Positions 11,357-21,777 of a stretch of 64,000 nucleotides of DNA are shown piece by piece (positions within the stretch are counted from its first letter, which is position 1; every line of letters begins with the position of its first letter). The notes under the pieces are model-generated. The model was given only the letters and a program-made list of their open reading frames with translations. It was not told where the DNA came from and ran no database searches. The translations under genes and the position numbers were made by a program. The DNA comes from Hippophae tibetana (Eukaryota > Streptophyta > Magnoliopsida > Rosales > Elaeagnaceae), in the NCBI GenBank assembly GCA_037013495.1, contig JAZDXN010000029.1, positions 632,501-696,500 of the forward strand. Reading direction: 5' to 3'.

Positions 11357-12605
11357 TGCTAATTTTCAAATTCCTCTCGTTTATATTTGTTCTTGTTCTT
11401 GTGTTCTTGTTTTGTTTCTGATACATAGAAAACAAATATATGCTTGTGCTGTATTATTGCTAAACTTTATTTTCCAAACCCTAAATATATTGTTCTTCTT
11501 TTTTTCCACATTTGTTTTGCATTTTCCTTGCAAATTCTATTGTGTCCAAAAAATTTCAACAATAACCTGCATATCCTGCTATTTCTAAAAGTATTCTGAA
11601 TTTTCCTTTCATATTCTACATTTTTCCTTGCAAATTCTGCTATTTTTGAAACTATTCTGCATTTTTCCTTGCATATTCTGCAATATCTAATATTTTTTGT
11701 AGTTTTTGGTTGTTTTCTGGTATTTCTGTGGTAGTTCCTACAAAACTTTCATTTCCCCTTTATGTCATAATTTATGTGCTATTTTATGTATCTTAAACAT
11801 TCCTAAAACTCATATTGAAGGTATTGTATTGATTTACTCTTGAGTTATTAGCATATTTTTCCACAAAAAAAACATAAAAAGAGTGCTTGAAAAATAAATT
11901 TCTAGTGAGTATTTGAACTCATAGTTCCCAAAACTTTACCCTTTGATCATAAATCCCTCATTATGTGTTTAGTTCTTTTGGGGAAATTGTTGTTTTTCCC
12001 CATAGTGTTGATCTATTGTTTTCCTTGTGCTTAATACTCTAATCTAGGATCCTAAACACTTTGAGTTAGTTTCCTTTGTGCTTTAACAAGTGGGATATTG
12101 TGAACTACTTTTTTGGGTGTTTGATAATTCTACAAATTGTTTGGATTTCTTGGATTCGTTTGCTTTGATTAGGAACTAAGAGGGTTTGAGCGATCAATCC
12201 CAGTGCTAAACATGTGAGGTATTGAGTGAATTTACATTAGTTCTATTTTATTACACTAACTTCTTATTGTGTAGAATTGCAAAAAACAAAATGTGCAACA
12301 GTGGTAGTCTCGAAGGAAGACCAGATATGTTGTTCATGATGAGGGCTTTGCAACAATCCTTTGAGTGGATGAACAACTTGATGGTCTATATGAATGAAAG
12401 ATTGGAAAGGTAAGAAAATGCCTTAGCAGCTTTACAACGAGAAACACCTCAATAGAATGTTAGAGGGTTAATAAGCAAGCATTTGTAATAAGGCGGTCTT
12501 TGAGTTTTCAAGTCAAGGAGGAAGACATTGAACAATAAAGATAAAACATCTTTCACACAAGGTATCATGTGAGCAACAAGGTGTGTAGTGTTATCATAGA
12601 TGGGG

Positions 12606-13261
12606 GAAGTCCATATTTAGTCTTAATGTAGTTTTCCATTCATCTCATTCTTTCATTCAAATATGATAATAGCCATTCTTTAAGTCAATTTTAGAAAACA
12701 AATGAGATCCCAACAACTCATCAAGCATATAATCTAACTTGGGGATAAGATGTCTATACTTTACCGTTATCTTGTTAATATCGTGACAATTTCCATGTTC
12801 CATCTTTGTTTAGGACTAAGATGATAGGAACCGAACATAGGTTGAGACTCTCCCTTAAAAATCTCTTTTGTAGCAACTCATCTAATTGCCTTTGTATCAC
12901 CTTCGTTTCCTCAGGATAAGCTCTGTAAGTAGGTTGGTTTTATATTGCAGATTCAGGTGTGAAGTCTATTTGATGCTATATTCCTCTCAAAGGAGGCAAT
13001 CCATGGGAAATTTCTTCAGGAAATAAAGCCTCAAAGTCTTGCAATAAAGACACAACAACACTAGAAAAAGATGAGTTAAGATCATTAGTAAAAAGATAAA
13101 TATCCTTGTACATAAGTACAAGTACTTGTTTCCTTGTCACCATTACACTCTTAATCTCATGTTTTTTAGCAAATGCATTCATTCTTTTATTTTTCTCTCC
13201 TTGCTCATTTTTCTCTAATATTTTCTCACTTTTAACTCTTTTGTGCTCACTTTTAGTATAA
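12606..13261 (-). pseudogene. Chromovirus spacer and RT N-terminal fragment
   Basis: On the minus strand the segment holds a Lys/Glu-rich spacer, an LQDFEALFPEEISHGLPP motif and the first part of reverse transcriptase. It closely matches 20030-20690 of the minus-strand element at 17126-21145. It is wedged between a plus-strand group A scrap and a minus-strand group A LTR. Broken. Confidence 0.65.
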
Positions 13262-13998
13262 ATGACACCCTAAAAAGTATGGATATTACCCACCACAAAT
13301 GTTTGGATGCTGAACAACACCACAAAGGTTTCCAATCCCTTGATAAGTTGCTTAAAGAGGAACAAGAAGTATGAATGATGTGAAAAATCAAATTTCATTC
13401 AAAATGTAAAATCCTAGTAGCTGAGCTACTCTTAAGTATTTATATGATACAAATAAACCATAAACTCTACTACATCATAACCCTTGATCTCATCCAAGGG
13501 TTGAAAATAAAGATAGCCAAAAAACAAAAAAGGTGACCAAAAATATGGACCAAAACATGGAGAAAAATGGGGGAGCTGACTACAAAGGAATGCTATAAAA
13601 ATATTACATCTTAACCATTGATTTCATCCAAGGGTTGAAAAGAAAGCTACCCAAAATTAGTCCAAATGGCACAGTAAAAAAATGGAGCAAAAATGGAGCA
13701 ACTGAGAACAAACGAATCCCAATAAAATATTACATCTTAACCTTTTTTTTCATCCAAGGGCTAAAAAGGAAGCTACCTAAAATTAGTCCAAATGGCACAA
13801 CAATGTGCCTTAGTTTTCTTTTGCCAATATTTCTCTAATTTCCATCCTAGGCTTGTCCCAATCCTTGCACTTATATTTTGGATCCTTTGGTTATGCATGA
13901 CCTCTTGAATGAGCCCATTTAAAGCCTCCTCAAGTTATGTCCTCCTTGACCTTGTCATTGGTCCACTTGGGAGTTTTTTGACTCCATGATTCTTATTA
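13262..13998 (-). repeat. Group A LTR (3' LTR), partial
   Basis: On the minus strand it starts TAATAAGAATCATGG after a purine tract, and matches 10420-11175 of the plus-strand copy, including the internal CCCTTGGATGAAA repeats. It lacks the last part of that LTR. Confidence 0.7.
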
Positions 13999-15395
13999 TT
14001 CCCCCACTCTTCAAAAGGATTCATCCTTGAATCTTCACCTACATAATAAAAAGGAGAAATATCAAAAACAATAAAGGAGGTGCTGGCATTACACCCACCA
14101 AGCAAGTCTAGCTTGTAGGCATTTTCATTGATCCTTTCGATGGCTTGAAATGGACTATCTCCCCGTGGTAGATACTTTGAATTTATTTGTTCTATAAAAT
14201 GCTCTTTTCTCATGTGCACGCACACCCAATCTCCAAGCTTAAAGATCATCCTATGACCTCCTTTGTTATCTTTTTTGATACATCATTCAATCCTCCTCTC
14301 AATATTGAACCATGATTTCTCTTTTTCAAAAGCTTTTGCAAAGTTAGGTAAATGCAATAAAGGAGTATGAGTCAATTTTTCTTTAAGCAGCTGGAATGAA
14401 ATTTCTTGCTCTTCTCCCCATTTGAACCTAACATTATTTTTGATGACTTTAGTTATTGGTGTTGCTATGCTAAAATCTTTCACAAATCACAGATAAAAGC
14501 AAGCAAGTCTATGAAAACATCGAACATTACTTAAAATTGTTGGGTTGGGCCAGTCCTGGATAGCTCGAATCTTTTCTTCTTCAGCCTAAACTCTTTTAGC
14601 ACTGACAATTAAACTCATCAACACAAGCTTATTGGTGCAAAATGTGCACTTCTTTAGGTTAGGAAATAGTTTCTCTCTCCTAAGCACTTCAAGAACATAT
14701 TGTAAATGTATCAAATGGTCTTCCAAATTTTTGCTATAAATGAGAATATGATAAAAATAGACAACTACAAATTTTTTCAATAAAAGCACGCAAAACATGG
14801 TTCATTAATCTTGTGAAAGTACTTGGAGCATTAGTTAAACCAAATGGTATGACTAACCACTCATATAAACCATATTTTGTCTTAAATGCATTTTTTCATT
14901 CATCACCTTCTTTCATTCTAATTTGGTGATATCCACTTTTCAGATCAAATTTAGAAAAGACACAAGAACCATGCAATGCATCTAACATATCAACTAAGCA
15001 AGGAATATGATGATGATAATTTATCGTTATATTGTTGATTGCTCAGCAGTCTACGCACATCCTCCATGTCCCATCCTTCTTAGGGACCAAAATTACTAGA
15101 ACAACGCATGGACTCATTCTTCTCTCACATACCCCTTTCCCATCAACTCACTAACCTATGTTTGTAGTTCCTTCATCTCCTTAGGATTACTACTATAGGC
15201 TAGTCGATTTGGAATGGTAGTTCCAGGTACAAAATCAATTTGATGTTCAATCCCTCATATAAGAGGTAATCCATTAGGAATTTCCTCTGGAAAGACATCC
15301 TTGAATTCCTACAAGATAGAAATAGTTGAACTAAGCAAAGCATTATCAAGTTGTTTAGTATTAAAAAATTCCTCATTATATAGAAGTACTATCAT

Positions 15396-15776
15396 TTATT
15401 GATTAAGGAATTTTTTTTTAATTTCACTCGCTTTTGCATAGACATTTGTTTTTCTCTCTTCTTTTGTCTCAACTTTTTCAATCTCTCTTTCTTTTTCTTT
15501 CTGATTTTCTCTCAATTTATTTTTATTAGTCTCTTTTCCACTAATTTTATTTTGTTCACTCTCTTTTTTTCTTTCACTATTTTCTTTTCTCTCATTCTTT
15601 TCTTTAGTTTCACTCTCCTTTTCATTTTCACTCCTATCTTTTCTCTCATTCTTTTCTTTAGTCTCACTCTCTTTTTCATTTTCACTCTTTTCTTTTCCTC
15701 TAATAATCTTTCTTTTGATCTTCAAAGACTTTATTTGGTGAAAGGGGGCAAGTGTGATGTTTCTACCATCCTTCAC
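15396..15776 (-). pseudogene. Lys/Glu-rich spacer between protease and RT, with internal repeat
   Basis: After HDG-type protease remains and GRNITLAPFHQIKS, a stretch of about 90 residues is almost only K, E, N, S and R. A 17-residue repeat starting SENEKESETKEKNER occurs twice and then degenerates. It is probably disordered or coiled coil. The same spacer, with different repeats, is present at 8400-8570, 13190-13261 and 20600-20740. It belongs to the retrotransposon pol gene and is not a host gene. Confidence 0.6.
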
Positions 15777-15970
15777 AAATGAATACTTGTTTCTATATCC
15801 ATCATGTGTAACCCTTCGATCATATTGTCAAGGCCTACCTAGTAGGATGTGCCCTATTTGCATGGGTACCACATCACACATCACCTCATCTTTGTACTTT
15901 CCAATGGAGAAGCTCACTAATACTTTCTTATCAACCTTCACTTCCCCGCTATAATTTAGCCATTGGATTA

Positions 15971-17125
15971 GTTTAACTAATGCACCTAGTACATTCATTA
16001 GGTTAATGAATCAAGTCTTGCGTGCTTTCATGGGGAAATGTTTGGTAGTTTACTTTGATGATATTTTAGTTTATATCAAATTTAGAGGAACATTTGGAAC
16101 ACTTGTATGCAGTTTTTAGTGTGTAAAGAGAGAAAAAGTTGTATGCTAATCTTAAAAAGTGCACTTTTTACAAGGAATTTGTTGTGTTTCTTGGATTTTT
16201 TGTTAGTTCACAAGGTATTAGTGTTGATGAAGAAAAGGTAAGCGCACTAAGGGATTGGCCTACACCTAAGAATACGAATGTAGTAAGTTTCCATGGTTTA
16301 GCAAGTTTTTATCGAAGGTTTGTTAAAGATTCTAGTTCTATTGTTGCACCTTAGAATGAACTTGTTAAAAGAATGTTATTTTTAAGTGGGATGATGTGCA
16401 TGATCGAACATTTAACACTTTAAAAGATAAACTAACAAATGCACTTTTATTGTGTTTGCCTAACTTTGATAAAGCTTTTGAGATAGAATGTGACGCATCG
16501 GGGTTTGGTATAAGAGCTGTTTTAATGCAGGATTCCAAACCAATTTCATATTTTAGAAACAAAAACTACATGGGGCAGTGTTAAATTATCATATTTATGA
16601 CAAGTAGCTTTATGAATTAGTGAGAACACTTCAAACATGGAAGCATTACTTATGGCCAAGGGAATTCATCATCCATTTTGATCATAAGAGTTTGAAGTTT
16701 TTGAAGACCTAGGGTAAGCTTAATAAAAGATATGCGAAGTGGTTAGAGTTTATGAAAATGATTCCTTATGTAATCAAATACAAGCATGAGAAGGACAACA
16801 CTATGACTGATGCATTGTCTAGGAGGTACGTACTACTTACTTCATTCCAAACTAAATTACTTGGTTTTGAATTGCTTAAGGAATTTTATGCTAATGATTC
16901 TTAATTTTGCCAAGTATGGAATGCATTTGATAAGTGTGCATATGGTAATTGTTATAGGCATAAAGGATTTCTATGCAAGAAAGACAAATTATGTGTGCCT
17001 ATTTGTTCTATTCTTGAGTTGCTTCTTAGGGAAAGTCATGGGTGAGGTTTGATGGGTCACTTTGGTGTTCTAAAGACTTTAGATATATTACGTCTGCATT
17101 TTTATTGGCCTAATATGAAGCATAA
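15971..17125 (+). mobile_element. Chromovirus pol fragment (RT, RNase H, integrase zinc finger)
   Basis: Plus-strand parts: RT palm (LTNAPSTF-like, [10 protein letters not shown]), thumb (CTFYKEFVVFLGFFVSSQG), connection (SFHGLASFYRRFVKD), RNase H ([16 protein letters not shown]), the [17 protein letters not shown] linker and the HHCC region ending FYWPNMKH, where a minus-strand group B LTR begins. The left edge meets the facing group A element at about 15970. It is close in sequence to the element at 17126-21145. Broken. Confidence 0.75.
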
Positions 17126-17868
17126 TGATGCGGACCTTTAAGGGAACCAACCTAGGAACCCACGAACTCAAAGGAATAGAAACGATTGATTTGCTAAGAA
17201 CGTGTTAAAGATTATCATATTAGAACCCTAAAAAAACAATTTCCTTAAAACCCAAACCTTGAGATGCCACAAAGGATGATCACTACCTTTGATAATTGGG
17301 ATTCAAGTATTCAATCAAGAACACAAGAAGGCAAAGCAAGAAGCTTTCTAAAATTTTCTTTTAATTAATGAATATTTGTTCTTACATCCAAATTACATAG
17401 CTCTTCTTATTTATAAGCAATAAACCTTAAAAGGAAATAAACCCTAGATGAAATGGGCCTATTATTTAGTTATGGATTGGGCCTAATCCAACCTTAAAAA
17501 ATAAGACTAAAATACTTAAAATAAATAGCCCAAAATTAACTAAAATAAAAATTGCTAAACATACAAGCTCATAATTAGCTAAAACAAAAATATTACTTCC
17601 TAAATCAATCTTTTCTCCCAACTTGATCTTCCAAATCTATCATTTGCATAAAAAGGTAATAGACCATCCTTGGTGAAGCTTTAGTATTTTCGAATTTAGT
17701 TTTTGATTCTTCTAACACATCCTCTATGTATTGCACTTCCCTTATCAAGCCTTGCAAAGCTTCCTTCATCCTCTTAGTCTTTTCCCTAGTTATTGGAATG
17801 ACAATTCCTTAGAAAAGATCTTGAGAATATTTGGAAAAATCAACTTGATCAGCATCTTGATCTCCATT
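17126..17868 (-). repeat. Group B LTR (3' LTR)
   Basis: The minus-strand 3' end (plus TGATGCGG) is at 17126, and the sequence matches 6911-7559 in reverse. The 5' boundary near 17868 is estimated from the purine tract that precedes it. Its first part (about 17810-17640) still reads as a pol-tail frame (PITREKTKRMKEALQGLI), so pol overlaps the LTR. Confidence 0.7.
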
Positions 17869-18399
17869 ATTCTCCTCCTTTTTAAAAAATTCATCCTCGA
17901 ATCACCTACATCAAACAAAGATAAATCAGCAACATTAAAAGTTGGGATAACATTATCATAGTCACTTGGCTAATCTATCTTGTATGCGTTATCATTGATC
18001 CGTTCCAAGATTTGAAATGGTCCATCTCCTCAAGGATGCAATTTTGATTTCTATTGTGTAGGAAATCTCTCCTTTCGTATGTGCACCCAAACCCAATCTC
18101 CAGGTTAGAAAACAACCTTCAAATGCCCCTTATTGGCTTGCTTAGCATATTGCTCATTCTTCCTTTCAATGTTGGCCCGAACTCTAGCATGTAAATCCTT
18201 CACAAAATCTGTCTTTTCTTACCATCAAGATTAGCATGCTCATTAGTAGGAAAACGTAAAATATCAATAGGTGTTAAAGGATTAAAGCCATAAACAACTT
18301 CAAAAGGAGAAAATGAAGAAGTAGAATGAACAGTCCTATTATATGAAAACTCAATATGTGGAAAAAACTTCTCCTACTACCTTATATTCTTTTGAATGA

Positions 18400-19600
18400 T
18401 AACACATAGAAAAATAGTGAGTGTCCTATTAACTACTTCAGTTTGACCATCCATTTGAGGATGTGCAATAATGGAAAATAACATTATAGTTCCTAGTTTA
18501 TTTCATAAAGTGTGTCAAAAATGACTTAGGAACTTAACATCCCTATCACTAACTATTGTCTTAGGAAACCCATGCAAACGAACCACTTCTTTAAACAACA
18601 AATTAGTAATATTTATTGCATCATTGGTTTTAGAACATGCAATAAAATGAGTCATTTTACTAAAACCTATCAACAACGAAGAAGCTATCCTTACCACTTT
18701 GAGAACTTGGTAATCCTAAAACAAAATCCATAGATATATCAATCTAAGGTTGATTAGGTATACAAGCCATGTGGTTTAACTTTATATTTTTCTTGCCTAC
18801 ATGTAATGCACTTATCACAACTAGATTACACATCATGCTTCATATTAGGCCAATAAAAATGCTCATGTAAAATATTTGAAATCTTTATAACACCAAAGTG
18901 ACCCATCAAACCTCCCCCATGACTTTCCCTAATAAGCAACTCATGAAAAGAATAAATAGGAACACATAATTTATCTTTCTTGAATGGAAATCCTTCATGC
19001 ATATAAAAATCATCAGACGCACACTTATCATATGCATTCCACACTTAGGCAAAAATCAGAATCATTAACATACAATTCCTTAAGCAATTCAAAACCAAGT
19101 AATTTAGTTTGCAATGAAGTAAGTAATACGTACCTCCTATTCAATGCATCAACCACAACGTTGTCCTTCCCATGCTTATATTTGATTACATAAGGAAACA
19201 TTTTCATAAACTCCAACCACTTAGCATGTCTTTTATTAAGCTTACCTTGGGTCTTCAAAAACTTCAAAGTCTCATGATAGAATGAATGATGAATTCCCTT
19301 GGCCATAAGTAATGCTGCCATGTTTGAAGAGTTCTCACTAATGCATAAAGCTCTTTTTCATAAGTAGGATAATTTTACACGGTCCTACTTAGCTTTTCCC
19401 TAAAATATGCAATTGGTTTGGAATCCGGCATTAACACAGCTCCTATGAAAATTCATGATGCATCACATTCTATCTCAAAAGCCTTATCAAAGTTAGGCAA
19501 ACACAACAAAGGTGCATTTGTTAGTTTATCTTTTAAAGTGTTAAACGCTCGATCATGCACATCATCCCACTTAAAAAAATATTTTTTTTAACAAGTTCAT
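18400..19600 (-). pseudogene. Chromovirus RNase H and integrase fossil
   Basis: The open pieces at 19321-19028 and 19044-18826, and then 18697-18515, carry the RNase H end, the HHCC zinc finger and the integrase core with the second catalytic Asp motif (VSDRDVKF). They lie in the expected order for a chromovirus pol. Broken. Confidence 0.75.
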
Positions 19601-19639
19601 TCAAAGGTGTAGCAATATAACTAAAATCTTAAACAAACC

Positions 19640-20450
19640 TTCAATAAAAACTCGCTAAACCATGTAAACTTCTTACCTCGTTCGCATTCTTAGGTGTAGG
19701 CCACTCCCTTATTGCCCTTACCTTTTTCTTAATCAATAGTAATACCGTATGAACTAACAACAAATCCAAGAAACGCAATAGATTCCATTAAAAATGTGCA
19801 CTTTTTAAGATTAGCATACAACTTGTTTTCTCTCAACACACTAAAATTTGCATGCAAGTGTTCCACATGCTGCTCTAAATTTTTGATATAAACTAAAATA
19901 TCATAAAAGTAAACTACCAAAAATTTACCCATGAAAGCACGCAACACATGGTTTATTAACCTCATGAATGAACTAGGTGCCTTACTTGAACCAAAAGGCA
20001 TTACTAACCATTAATACAATCCATATTTAGTCTTAAATACAGCTTTCCATTCATCCCATTCTTTCATATGAATTTGATAATAGCCATTATTTAAGTCAAT
20101 TTTAGAAAACAAATGAGATCCCAGCAACTCATCAAGCATATAATCTAACTTGGGGATAATATGTCTATACTTTACCGTTATCTTCTCAATATTGCGACAA
20201 TCCACACACATGTGCCATGTTCCATCTTTGTTTAGGACTAAGATGATAGGAACCAAACATGGGCTGAGACTCTCCCTTACAAATCCCTTTTGTAGCAACT
20301 CATCCACTTGCCTTTGTATCTCCTTTGTTTCCTTCAGATTAGCTCTGTAAGCATGTCGGTTTGGTATTGTAGATCTAGGTGTGAAGTCTATTTTATGCTC
20401 AATTCCTCTGAATGGAGGTAATCCATGCAGAATTTCTTCAGGAAATAGAT
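19640..20450 (-). pseudogene. Chromovirus reverse transcriptase fossil
   Basis: Motifs on the minus strand: [91 protein letters not shown] and [12 protein letters not shown]. It is the most readable chromovirus RT in the window. Broken. Confidence 0.8.
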
Positions 20451-21749
20451 CCTAAAAGTCCTACAATAAAGACATAACAACACTAGAAAAAGATGAGTTA
20501 AGATCTTTGGTAGAAAGATAAATATCCTTGTACATAAGTATAAGTACTTGTTGCCTTGTCACTACTACACTCTTAACCTCATGTTTTTCAGCAAATGCAC
20601 TCATTCTTTTATTTTCCTCTCCTTGCTTATTTTTCTCTCTTTTTTAATCACTTTTACCTCTTTTATGCTCACTTTTCTCTCTTCTATGCTCACTTTTCTC
20701 TCCTTTTTTTCTCTCCTCTTGGTCACACTTTTATTTTTCTATAAATTTATACTCTCTTTCTATCCTAATCTGGTTCTTATAAGCTTCCAAAGTTTTGAGA
20801 AAGGCTAATACAACTTTTCAATTGTTCATTTCAAAAGAGTACCGATTTTTATACCTATCATGCATCACCCTCCTATCAAACTGCCATTGTCACCCAAGTA
20901 AAATATGAACTGTATACTATGAACTGTATACATTGGTGCCACATCACAAAGAACCTCATCCTTATACTTTCCAATTGAAAAGGAACCCAAACTTGTTTGT
21001 TGACATTCACTTCACCATAATCATTCAGCTACTATAGCTTGTACAGTTTGGGATGCTTTTGCCACTTCAAATTCAATTTTTTTACCAAAAAATTCTAGCT
21101 ACATTAGTGTAGCTCGCACTATCAATAATAATCGTGCGTACCTTAAAACACTTTATATTACCTTAATAATCATATATTCTATAAAATTTAAATAATGTCA
21201 TTTAATTTCTCTTTTTCGTCCAATAAAATACATTATTGAAACCATTATTTTTCTAAATAATGTTTACTTAAAAATAAAATATAATATTAAAATTATAATT
21301 ATAATTTTTCTAAATAGAGTTTAGGGTTTTGGATTTAGGGTTTATGGTTTTTGTTTAAGGGTTTAAGGGTTAGGGTATACCATATAAGCTATAAAGTATA
21401 CCATATAGGCTATAGGGTTTTGGGTTTTGGGGTTCTAGGTCTTAGATTTGTGGGTATAGGGTATAAGGTTTCGGGTTTAGGATTTAGTGTTTTTGGGTTT
21501 TAGAGTTTTAGCATTTGGGGTATTGGATTTTGAGGTTTTTGGTATAGGTTTTAGGGTTTAGGATTTAAGGTAAGTTGTTTAGGACTTTTGGGGTTTAAGT
21601 TTTATGGTTTAGGTTTTAGGGTTTAGGATTTAAGGTAAGTTGTTTAGGACTTTTGGGGTTTAAGTTTTAGGGTATAATATGTATGACATTTGGATTTGGG
21701 TTTTGGGTATAAGGTATAGCATTTAAGGGTTAGAGATTATGGTTTAGGA

Positions 21750-21777
21750 TTTAGGGTTTAGGGTTTAGGGTTTAGGG
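21750..21777 (+). repeat. Four perfect telomere repeats (TTTAGGG)
   Basis: Four exact TTTAGGG copies in a row, a short perfect run in otherwise degenerate sequence. Four GGG runs could form a G-quadruplex. A similar run (three exact copies plus partial ones) is at 44802-44834. Confidence 0.9.

Larger units (their letters stand above)
10420..12605 (+). mobile_element. Group A chromovirus: 5' LTR, leader, gag start, protease scrap
   Basis: The LTR (10420-11336) lies inside the integrase region of the group B element. It is followed by a primer site (11339-11356), a long leader (to about 12290), a gag beginning with MCNSGSLEG at 12291 and a heptad-like MRALQQSFEWMNNLM stretch (predicted helix), and a protease scrap (about 12470-12605). 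The gag start resembles chromovirus gag N-termini. RT and integrase are not adjacent. The piece is broken and joined at 12606 to a minus-strand fragment. Confidence 0.7.
13262..15970 (-). mobile_element. Group A chromovirus, 3' part, minus strand
   Basis: Parts on the minus strand: protease end (15970 to about 15780), Lys/Glu-rich spacer (15776-15396), reverse transcriptase (about 15330-14580), RNase H start (about 14480-14330), the C-terminal tail of pol (14249-13935: GDWVCVHMRKEHF, LPRGDSPFQAIERINENAYK) and a 3' LTR (13998-13262). A purine tract (AGAGTGGGGGAA) lies just before the LTR. The pol tail runs into the LTR (LPSGPMTRSRRT), as is known for CRM-group chromoviruses. I see no integrase core. 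It has many breaks. Confidence 0.75.
17126..21145 (-). mobile_element. Group B chromovirus, minus strand, protease to 3' LTR
   Basis: On the minus strand: protease (about 21145-20830), Lys/Glu-rich spacer (about 20740-20590), RT (about 20450-19730), RNase H (about 19600-19130), linker and zinc finger (19130-18826: KLCVPIYSFHELL, GGGLMGHFG, HFYWPNMKHDV), integrase core (about 18800-18400: [25 protein letters not shown]), pol tail (about 18130-17880), a purine tract (AAGGAGGAGAA, near 17871) and the 3' LTR (17868-17126). No 5' LTR is present; the right edge meets the telomere-like array. It is inserted in, or joined to, the plus-strand fragment at 15971-17125. Many breaks. Confidence 0.8.

Noticed and set aside
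17880-18130. Chromodomain at the pol C-terminus
   Set aside because: The tail is readable (GDWVWVH-type, NDNAYK) but no chromodomain aromatic-cage pattern could be recognised; CRM-group elements carry a different short motif here.
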